Made by a program: the position numbers and the translations under genes. Below are positions 41,001-53,000 of a stretch of 64,000 bases of DNA, piece after piece. The notes beneath the pieces are model-generated. The model was not told the origin of the DNA, searched no databases, and was given only the letters and a program-made list of their open reading frames with translations. This stretch comes from Cydia pomonella (Eukaryota > Arthropoda > Insecta > Lepidoptera > Tortricidae), in the NCBI RefSeq assembly GCF_033807575.1, contig NC_084729.1, positions 3,348,001-3,412,000 of the forward strand, given 5' to 3'. The first letter of the stretch is position 1. Each line of letters begins with the position of its first letter.

Positions 41001-44000
41001 TACGAGTTGACAGTTCGTGGACTAATTATTTTATTAGTCTAATACCGTTCGAGAAAATGGGCCCCAGGGAGCCTACCGCGAAAACCGAAATTCGCGAATT
41101 GCGGGGATCTTTCTCTTTTACTATCACTAAGATGTAATTAGAGTGACAGAGAAAAGTGCTCGCAACTGACGAACTTCGATTTTCGCGGTAGGACCCCAGG
41201 TTGATATTATTAGTCCACAAACTGTCAAATCGTATGGGTTTCCATGGCGACACTAATAAAATCAGTCTAATATTGTTCGAGGAATGAGCCCCTGATGGTA
41301 TCATCATAACTTTATACAAATCAAGCATGCAAAAAACCAGAAAGATTTATTAGAAATTAGAATCCACTTTTCATTATAGAAAACAAGCCGAAAGCGATCC
41401 GATAGTGCAATTTTGTAAGTTTCGGCGCGGCCGAAGCATGCCGCAGTTTTTTGGTCGAAAGCGAACATTTGGCGGAAACAAGATTTTTGTGCCGAAATCT
41501 GCCGCAACTGAAACTTCGGTCGGACACTAATTAATTGACTGAGCGTTAGCGAAGGTGTACGTTTCAGCTTGGGCAAAAATGCTTTCATATGTCGGGATGT
41601 TCTCCACTGCGATCGCATTTCTTAACCGATTCCCGTAAAATATTGTAAGCAGGGTCGGTGGTTAGATAAAATAATCTGTCGTTTCGTTTTTTGGAAAATG
41701 TTCAAAATCAAAAAAGCGGGATTTGGCTTAAAGCTTCGAGCAACACCGGCTTCCGGCACGTCGGAAGGAGCCTAAGCGATATCTTACCGAACAAATCATT
41801 CTGCCATTTTTTGCGGGGGAAACGTGCATACAGTCGCACTTCTCACTCACTACATACAAAATCCCATGTGTAATGATGACACAAATACATAGAAAGTGAC
41901 ACACGTCAAAGACAAATCTTGCACACCTCGATCAATTTTTGTGTACGGACAAGTCACAACATGCACCGCCAGATACAGTTGTACCTATGCTTCAGCAGAG
42001 GGGAAATAGTATGAATGCCGTCTCCCTTTCCGGTGTTAAGCGCCTATAGGGTATATGGCATTTAAGACTTATTGTGTGTGTTCACCGTGATAATGATTCC
42101 CCGAACTAAGTTTTTTAAGCCACTAGTTAGAAAGAGACGGGTCTAGTGCTAGTGTGAAAAGTCCGGTTCCCGATGAATGTGCCGACCATTAACATAAGCA
42201 TAACAATATTAACAATCAAGTTCCAGGTTTGTAAAACTTTGTTCAACAACAAACATACAATGTCCGAGACTGGTGACGTATCTATGCTAATATGCATAAT
42301 ATTGTATAATTACGTCAATGAGTGTTCAATGGATTAAAGCTTAGTACACACACATGACGGTGGCGTGAGCGAACGTGACGTATTAAGGTCCATTTTAGTT
42401 ATAATAAAATACAACGTAAATGAAACGCGTGCACACGCCCGAGTCTGCACGACCGGTCCCGCGCCAGTGGGGCGACACTCCTCCTTTCGGTCATTCTCGG
42501 CTCCGTTCGGCTCACCATTGCTCCGAGCAATTATTACGGTTAGCACAACTTGATGTCCCTATGCGTGCGCGACCACAGATTAGATAATTACTTGAATTTT
42601 GACAACCTTAATTAACCGAAAGGGATAGTGCCATACATTAGAAAGGGACAGCTGAATTCGTACCTCAGCCTTTGTCAAACTTTGGTTTTGTAGGTAGTGT
42701 TTTGTTGTCTCGCTTACTCCCGTGATTTGCAACGGAGTGACGGCTATTGTGCTGTTTACGGCTATGTCATTGTCATCGCACGCGTTCGGCGTTAGATGCC
42801 GTGGATGCGGCGTGTAATGTACTAACATGTACTAAGAGCAGAATCAGTAGTAGGGAATAGGTCGGTCTAGTACAGTGGAGGCAATTGCGTCTTTTTGACT
42901 TTAGTACACAAGTCTACCGCTTTGTCACGCCCGCTCCCGTCGTGTGTGTGCATTAATCTTAAACTGTTTTGGTTAGTTAGTATGTTCAGGTCAAGTTTAT
43001 TATTAACATACATCGGTATCCCACATTATTGAGAAACAGCCTTAAGCTGTGTGAAGCAGGGATCGGAACCGGTTTTTTGCAAAAACATCGAAAAAATCAT
43101 ATATTTCGGTTTATTTTATATTCAAAATGTAGGACTCGGTTGTGTTTTTACATAACGACTTCGTATTATTAGATTGCCCGATTATGAATGAAATAATTAA
43201 CAAAGAACGAAAAAATACCGTTTTCGTTCCCATACAAAAAATACCGGTTTCCGATCCCTGGTGTGAAGTGGCGTCATATCCGAGAGCCGCAACAGTGTGA
43301 ACCACCTTAGGCTATTTATAATTGTATAGAAATGCTGCCGTGACGAAAGAAGCCTTCTACACTGTACAGCCGTGGACTTTTAGGGTTCAAAATAATCTGT
43401 TTGTCATTGTTAACACTAACGGTATGAAATGCCCAATGTAAACGAAACCCTAAATGGCTCAAAAAAAAAAAAACATTTTGGCTGTCTGACCTTGACACTT
43501 GTTATGGGAGACTTAAAAATTTTTTCGCGATTTCGGGATTGGTTCTATAGTAAAAGTTGCTTAGTATGACCTATATATTCACCCCTTAAATTTGCAGGTG
43601 ACTTAATAAACACCCTATATATTCCATCGCTGTATAAAAATGAGGCTATAACCTGATTAACCTAGTATTTAGGTATTTATTTAGTGTCTAAGTCTAGACA
43701 CTGTTAAAACAATTATAACAGTATACTCCTAGGTATTACATTAATTAATAATCACAGGTATAGAGCTTCGGCACGCTAGTCCATCACGCTATAGGACCGC
43801 TTTTTTCCTGATATATATTATCAAAGATAATTTGAAATAGAGGTGTATTGTCAAAGAAAACTTTATAGCGTAGCGACTGCCATGTTTCGACACATTATTA
43901 AAACATTTATAACGCCATTTGACTTTGATCCTTACCACCACCACCACCAGTTGCTTTTCGGTGAAGGAAACCGGACTAATCCCAACAAGGCCTAGTTTAC

Positions 44001-47000
44001 CCTCTGAAGTCACGTACGTACGGACCGTCAGCGATAAAAGCTTGTACCAAAAATATATTTGTTGCCAAAAACTTACTTTTATTCTGATATCATGTTGTAT
44101 AGAAATCATAATAGTATCATTTTGCGAGTTTTCCTGATATTTTCTTAACAAAACGTTTACCCTAACAACCCATTGATACATGGGATCCCGCGAAACTCGC
44201 AATTCGCATACCTCAGTCTATTACATCAGTGTCCTTGACGTAACCGATGTACGGAAATCGCTAAACATAGAACTCCTGCTCAAACTGATAGCTACCCTAT
44301 TACTTTTGCAATACGGTTGCAATTAGACTGACACGACCAAAAGCTTAGGATGGACGGCGGAAATCACTGGATGCGATTCGCACGTCGCTCCGATGTGCGA
44401 GCGGGATGTCGCTATAATACGCGCATAGCGTGGTCTCGCTCGAACATTCACATACCTAAGTCTATTACACCAGTGACCTTGACCTTTAGGGTGGCTCCTC
44501 TACACGAAAAGTGGGGATGTTTTTTTTTTCCTTCAACCCTACAGTGTGGGGTGTCGTTGGATAGGTATTTCAAACCGAATATGGCTCTTCAAGAACAATT
44601 TTTTGACAAATATAATATTTTCGGAAAATATTTGTCTGAAACTCTTCAAGAACAATTTTTTGACAAATATAATATTTTCGGAAAAAATTGGTCTGAAAAA
44701 ATTTTTTGACCGTCAACACTGATTACGTATCGTACCCGTACCCGCTTGTGGACGTCCAGTGTTTTCGCCGGACAACGGTACGTGTTTCGCGACTACGGCC
44801 AGTTTTGTATGTGGCTACCGACAGCTACACCCATGAAAACAAGACATCGTCGCCGAACACTGACAATTGGCTACTTGACAGTCTTTTGTAAATAATGTCA
44901 ATCGATCTTGATTTTCCTGAGGATCAAATGTCTATATAGGACTCATGGCATTTAAGCAACACAAAGGTCAGAAATGAAAGTTCGCACCTTTCGATTGAAA
45001 CGCCTCTAACAAAATGATATTGTAATGTGACGTCACAATACATTAATCTCTCCTAAATGTATGGAAGATCAAGAAAAATGCTATTTTGACCCTAAAATAT
45101 TGCGTTTATCTATACAACGTGTCCCAAAACTCAACGATAAGCCGGCACCAGAGGATGGAGCTGCTTATGATTAGTCGAGAAAAAATAAGGAAAAAAATAT
45201 ATCTCAATTATTTTAGAAATTACAGAAAAAAAATGAAATTCATCGAAAATCGACATCCCTAATGGTATTTTTAACGACCATGTCACAAATATTCAAATAT
45301 TACTGTTTTTTGTTTTGTTTTTGGAAACTTAAGTAGCCCTGCTATCTAACACAGTTCTTAAAAATACCATAATACATGTAGTTTTTACACAAAAAATAAT
45401 CAAAATTCATTTTGTCCCTACAATTTTGAAAGATTTTTTCTTACAGTCCACTTTCAATCATCATGGTGTAAAAAAATAGTATCGACACCACTATGGCAAT
45501 TATTTTCAAAAGTTGACGCAACTAACCAAGATTCCAAAATGGTATAATACTTTAGGAAACCTAGTCACAAAAAAATACACAAAACACAATCACAGTCCAA
45601 AATAATGCCAGGTCAGTACAGTTTGCAGATCACCAGTCCAAAAAGCAAAGCCAAGAGTTGTTAGTATGAGAGCCACATCAATTAATACGGAACGGTGCAC
45701 AGCGAACAAAGGATCAGAGTGTACTGACTTGAAAATTGTATTAACTACCCACATTTTCCATTGAAATTTTAAAACTTGCAACAACAACCCTTTTCAAAAG
45801 TGATTAATATCAACATTTAAAAATGTCGGTTCTTGTTTAAAAATTCGTTGTTTTTTGTTGTGACTAGGTTTCCCAAAGTATTATACCATTTTGGAATCTT
45901 GGTTAGTTGTGTCAACTTTTGAAAATAATTGCCATAGTGGTGTCGATACTATTTTTTTACACCATGATGATTGAAAGTGGACTGTAAGAAACAATCTTTC
46001 AAAATTGTAGGGACAAAATGAATTTTGATTATTTTTTGTGTAAAAACTACATGTATTTTGGTATTTTTAAGAACTGTGTTAGATAGTAGGGCTACTGAAG
46101 TTTCCAAAAACAAAATAAAAACCAGTAATATTTGAATATTTGTAGACATGGTCGTTAAAAATACCATTAGGGATGTCGATTTTCAATGAATTTCATTTTT
46201 TTTCTGTAATTTCTAAAATAATTGAGATATATTTTTTTCCTTATTTTTTCTCGACTAATCATAAGCAGCTCCATCCTCTGGTGCCGGCTTATCGTTGAGT
46301 TTTGGGACACGTTGTATACAGTTGTGTGCAATATAATAGTACACTCTGCGACGAAGATCGTCTTATAGAAAAGTTTATTTTTTTCTGGATGACTTGGGTT
46401 TAGATGTAAAGCTTTGATTAGAAATAATAGGCAAGATTCTAAATTACAATTATAGTACACAATTGTATTTTTTTCGTAGGGTTTTACGTTTTTATAGGAA
46501 TTTTCGCAACTTAGTAAAAACAGCCGATTTTCATGGTATTTTTTTTTACTTCCAATATCATTTAAGTAAAGGTTACAGTTAATTTTGAAACAATATCAAG
46601 TAATGCAGAATAATTATATAAAAAGATGCAATGTTACTGATCTAAACTTATAGTTTTCCCTTAATTTACATTTTCTTATGTACTACTATTATATTGCACA
46701 CAACTGTAGTTTATTTTTTAATAAAATGTAAGGAATCGAATGGTATCATTTTCTTTTAGAAAGAAAAAAAAAATTCTTTGGAGCTTTGTATTTTTTTATA
46801 ATCTCAATATCTCTTTTTAAATTCCACTTTTTTATAATGGATGGCTTATTTTCTATCCATTTAACTATATTTTGTTATAGTAATATTCAACATGTCTCAA
46901 GTACTCAATTGTCCGGTGAAAACACCAGACATCTACAAGCGGCCTAGCGTGCATTAGGTATAATTTAGTTTTTAGTCGGGATGTTCGGTTAGAATAGCGT

Positions 47001-50000
47001 AAATAGCTAGTGACGTGTTTTGTCTGCTTCATGAAAATTTATGTTTATAATTATTACCGATGTTTATGTATGTAACCATTAAATCGTTCTTTAGAGTTCC
47101 GCTCGCAATGAAAAGACTGAAATACAAGTCAGTCCGTGTACAATCTTACTCAGATCGACCTAGCCCCAAACTAAGCAAAGCTTGTACTATGGGTACTAGG
47201 CGACGATATACATACTTAAATAGATAAATACATAATACCCATGACTCCAGGAACAAATGACACAAATAAATGCCCTTACCGGTATTCGAACCCGGGACCA
47301 TCGACTTCATAGGCAGAGCGGTCGTCACGCACTCACTCAAACTCAGTACTTATGGGCCAGCTTACAGTCCTGCAATACTGAGATGCACTTACATGCCAGA
47401 GTGAGATGGCAATAGCTGGGAATAAGCTGTGGCCGGTTTATGGTAGCTATGACCTTTTCGTTCTGTGACGGCCATAGCCGCCATCTTTGGCAAAATGCCA
47501 GCGATTACGCTAGGAATTGGAAAAGTTTGGTTAAATTGTTATGGGATAGGTGAAAGATTTACTGTAATTGCTGTTAAGATATCTAACATTTACATATTAT
47601 ACACGATTTTTTAAGTTCTTTAATTTCAAGGGTGCATTACTGAGCTTAAATTAAATAACTTTCTCAAAGAAACCGGTATTCTAATTAACTCCATTTTGTA
47701 CATAATCAATGATTTATTTTTATCTGATTAGGCCCCTACGAGCGTGAACACTTGCCTTAGGGCCTGTTTACATATTGATTAGTGTTTAGTTTTATACATT
47801 TGCTATTAAACGCAAGTACTATACAGTTAATACAGTACATGCCGAAGTCCGTGACTCAGTGTTGCCAGGTGTGCGGAAGAGAATTATCGTATTCGAGTGT
47901 CGAAATTATGGTACCATTGAAAACTTTATCGTAAGAGTATCAAAAAGTCAGTACCCCAAAAATTGGTTGCAAAATATTAAAATAAGCTTAAATTTCCAAT
48001 ATATAATCAAAGAAAAACACAATTTTCCTCTAAATTGCGCAAAAATCTTACTTACACCAAGGAGCCGAACACCCAAAAGGTGCTAATATTAGCCTATTTC
48101 TGAGGGAAAAAGTCATATCTTGCTTCAAATACTAGACTAGGGTGGCATCGTCCAAGGGCTGAAATTATCGTACTTTTGCGTACGATACGATACGGTACGA
48201 TAATTTATTGATAAAATATATTTTACATGTCTTGTCTTAATACGATAATGCTCTTTGGAACGTACATCGTACCGGAGCCCAAATTATCGTACATGTTCGA
48301 TAACTATCGTACGCCTGGCAACACTGCCGTGACTGTACGTGTGTTTAACTTCAACACTGATAACGGGCTTTGTGTATTACCGTTAGTTTACTGGACCTAG
48401 TATTTAGCCAAAACTAATAACTCGTTCTCCAGAAACGAATAACGTGTAGCAAACGGTCCACTTTTGTCCATTCTCATTTGGCGTGTCGCCAGAGGAGCAC
48501 ATTTCGTTTTAAAATTAAAACTGCTGTTTGTCAACAGATTACTGCAGTTTATATGTTTCTTTTGGGGCGCGATGTGTGTTTTTTGTACAAAAACTCTTAT
48601 CTTTTAGGCAGGTGCAAATGCATCTAGCTATACATTGTAATATTAACTTAGAATACTCGTAATTTATCTTTTGTTTTTCACCTTTTCCGACAAAAACTAT
48701 AAGTATGGGTATGGTTTCATTCGATTCAGCGCAAAAATTTACACGGAAAATGACAACTCGCTTAGTTTGTAAAATGTGCAGTGTTTAAATGAACCCCATG
48801 CCCGTACCCTCCGGAAAGAGGGTAGGACCCCTAAATTTTGGAAGGACGGCAGTTCCTTAAATATAGTGCCCTTAAAGATAAAGGTTATAAACACAGCTTC
48901 ATTGATGTACATTATTTGGCCTCCGAAATATGCTATTTTTCATGTAGTATAATTATAATTTTCACATAAAAAGGTAAAAATATTGAAAAGATTTGCTTAG
49001 CCGCCTTTTTTATATAAGTTTGGAACTACAAATATTGGAATTTGTATGCAACATTGCAGTCCTGAAATTGAGACTGCAATGTTTTAAACTTTTAATTTTT
49101 TTACTGCCTTAAATTTTAAACTACGCACTTCGCGACATTCTTTTTGACCGGCAAAGTCGACTTTGCACAGGAAAGAAATTCACATAAAGCCTCATCAGCA
49201 ATATATGATCACGCGCCATATTGCGGAATTTCATTGGAACTATTTTTTTCATACTAAACTGAACTGTCACCTTATACATGGGAATAACAGCGCCCTCTTG
49301 ACAATGATCATATATTTCTGGTCAGGCTTAAGATAAGTACCTATCCAACGGAACCGAGCACGAAGCTCCGCACACGAACGCAGGTACGGGCTACGTATCA
49401 TGGCGTGTCACGGCGTGTCACGTGAATCCGGACGCGAACGCAGGTACGAGGTACGTACCTTGCCGTGTTCGTGAAATTCGTGATCTTAGTACCGCCGGGC
49501 TTAAGAACCCGTAGCTACGGATCGGCGTGTATCACGGATATCAGGAGCTCTACTTTAAACCCCAAAATTATAAGGACATATCTTTTTCGCTAAACACTGT
49601 TACCTTGGAAATATTAGTGTAAATGTAAATGAACCACTTTTCGTGTTCACATTGTTTGGCCAAGTGTTAAATTCACATATTTACATAACCCAGGAAACAT
49701 GGAGTATAATAGCGAATAATTTGTATTGTTGTGACGTCACGTCATTTATTTGACGTGCAAGGTCTTCTAACAAGTGTGAATCAGAGTAAGAACATGGAGT
49801 AATAGTCTTCTTCTTTGTCCTCTTTGCAGAGCGTCGTGGTCAACTGCTGACATCAGGCGCAGATGTTGCTTGCCGTACGATTTCTCGCCATTTTTAGCGG
49901 TAGGGGGCCATTCTGGCAAATGCGTTCAGGGGTCCCTTCATGGCAGATTTGATTTGGTCAGTCCATCGCATAGGTGGCCTTTTGGAGTAATAGTACTACG

Positions 50001-53000
50001 TACATTATTTATTTACACTGTCTAAAAAACCGATGATTGACAGGGAATCCAGTTGTTTCTCTTTCTCACTCATTAGACTGTACCTTAATGACTACTGTCG
50101 TCAGCCCCACAGTCCGACTTTCAATCCGGTCGTCCCGGGTTCAAATGCTGACTCGTACCAATGAGGTTTTCGGAATTTATGTACGGATCATTTGATGTTT
50201 ACCACTAGCTTATCGGTGAAGGAAGACATCGTGAGATACCTGCATTCATCCGCGAAGAAATTCAAAGGTCGCCAACCCCCATTGGGTCAGCGTGGGGACT
50301 ATAGCCTAAGCCCTCTCGAGCATGGGAGAAGGCCTGTGCCCAGCAGTGGGACGGGACGTATATGGGCTGAAATATTATTTATTTATTTGTACCACTGATT
50401 GTTATGTGAAACTTATATAAATATATTTTTTAAAGGAATAAAATATTCATCATTGATGAATTTCTTCTTATGAAATCGAATCAGTAGGCATTTTGTCCGA
50501 TGTAAATTTCAGCCACGGGCGCTTTTAGTTTGGCCGTCCAATCGTCCATTGTGATGCTAGCTTTACAGACACCATTTAATTTCTTTCTACATTTTTTGTG
50601 AAATCCCGTGGCGTTAGCTGTAAATGCTGTAATAATGACATGTTTTACTTAACATGGAAAAGGATGTGTTCATGTCAGGGGTAAAATATAGGTAGAACGT
50701 TAACGTACAAATCTAAAAGCTGATATTCCGCTTTTTTGTCATTAATAAGCCAATAATTATAGTCATCATAATATATTGTGACGTCACGCGATGACTAGTT
50801 AAGTCTTTTTTTTTAGCACGTTCGTTTTTTTAGCAACATAAAAAATTTAAACTCTCTTGATTTATTTATTTTATTTATTTAATCTTTATTGCACAAAAGA
50901 AAACAATCTTATAGTACAAAAGGCGGACTTAATGCCACGAGGCATTCTCTACCAGTCAACCTTAAGGCTAAGCAGAGAGATTGAGAGCGGTGCTACAATT
51001 ACAATAGCAAAACAAATCAAGCAAAAATACATAAAATAACATATACATACAAACATAATACACACATACATATATAAATAAATATGTATATATATATATA
51101 TATTAAAGACGAAACATCTGAAGCTAATAAATAAATACATTAAGAATCTTTCATTCTGCTAGCAAAGAAAGCACGTAATGATTCTTTGAAAGCGAACTTA
51201 TTTGGTGCATTTTTGATGTAAAAAGGAAGTCCATTCCAAAGACGCGCCACCTGCACGGTGAACGAATTTGACATGAACCCAGTCCGGTGAAGAGGGATGG
51301 ACAGAGACATATTGCCAGAAGAGCGAAGTTGACGGTCGCGGGTAACGCCATAACGCTTGATGTGTTTTTAACAAGCAGAAACTTCTGCGATCGATGCTAT
51401 GGATTCGCTGGCTATGGATGAGGTCTTGGTAGCTCTGATGGTAGAGCACTGGGCTAGCGATCCTGTGGCCGTGGGTTCAAGTCTCACCCAAGACAGTAAT
51501 TTTTCCACTTTTAAACTTAAGCTTAAATATAATATGTATAAAAATAACTTTTTAAAAATTGTTAATTTAATGCTATCTACTCGATCAGCAGTGGTCAGTG
51601 GTGGTACGGTTGCGCTTAATACCATTATCAGTCAGTATAATAAGTGCGACCATCATAGGCCCTTCATATAAAACTCAGTACTATGAAATTAATGGGCCCT
51701 TCATCACAGTCCTTGGCGTCTATTGCAGACGATTTAAGCATTGCTGTTTAGACAACGGGTTTGGTGACTGTGGAGGCCGATTAGGGATTGCAATCCGGTC
51801 CGGCGGATCCGGTAATCCGGCCGGATCCGGAACTTTTCAGGAGCTACCGGATCCGGTAAAAATCACCGGATCCGGACCGGATCCGGTAAAATAAATAAAC
51901 GCCTAAATACAGCACGCGCTGTGCGTTTCAGTTGAGGAAAAGGCAACTGATACGAGGTATGAAGTTGAACAGAACAAATAATAAAAAAATAAAAAAAATA
52001 AAAATCATTTATTTCAGACCTTGGTCCATACAGTGTTAGTACGACTTACTCTAAAAAATTATATTAAATTATTATTGAAATAAATTAAACTTACGATATT
52101 TAAGGGTTTAAAACTGGAGCCAGGCACATACACCAGTAATAACTACATACACTCATGCGAATTGTGTGTATGTAGCTACCACTGAGTGTACCCTGGTCCA
52201 GTGCACAAGAAGCTGACTGTCAAGCCTGTCAGCTATAATTGCCAGGAGACTGTTGCGGCTGCCCCGCAGGCGCCGCAGCGCGGCCGCGCAGCGCGCGCGC
52301 ATGATGGCCTGGAACCCGTCCACGCGCGCATCCGCGAACATCCCGGACGCGCTGCACCAGCGAGGCAACCGCAACAGTGCCCTGAAGGCATTGTTGTATT
52401 GGATACGTAGGTCGCTTAGCGACCTTTGCGTATATCTGGTCCATAGTGCACATGTATAGAAGGTAGTGCAAAAAGCTCGAAACAATGTTATTTTTACTGG
52501 CGCGGTGCAACGCCTAAATCTATGTGCCAGCATATTTGCTCTAGTCGCCAGCGCCCTACGCTCCCTTTTTATATCCTCGTCATCCTTCATATTATCACAC
52601 ACTACATGTCCTAGGTACTTAAATACAGATACCTGTTTTAAAGGGACGCCATTGAGCAATACTGGGGGAAAATCATCCTTACATTTATTACTATGCTTAA
52701 AAATCATATATTCACTTTTAGTACAGTTATATTTAAGGCCATGACTAATAGCATATTGCTCACATACATTTAGCAATTTCCTAAGCCCTCCTACCGAGGG
52801 GCTCAACAGCACCATATCGTCTGCATAACTAATGTTATTGAAACTAGTGTCTTGTATGCGACAGCCAACATGCATGCTGCTGAGCCTCTCGATAAGTGCA
52901 TTTATATATATGTTAAACAATTTAGGGGAACTTAACCCACCCTGTCTTACCCCACAGTCAAGGCTGTATTCATCAGACATTGTATCACCCCACCTAACAA

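Noticed and set aside
42340..42560. GC-rich patch suggestive of an internal promoter
   Set aside because: No start, splice or motif evidence; could equally be repeat.
45590..46460. Several 60-100 codon frames in the 1.2-kb element
   Set aside because: They occur in mirror-image inverted arms or in the spacer and show no conserved residues.
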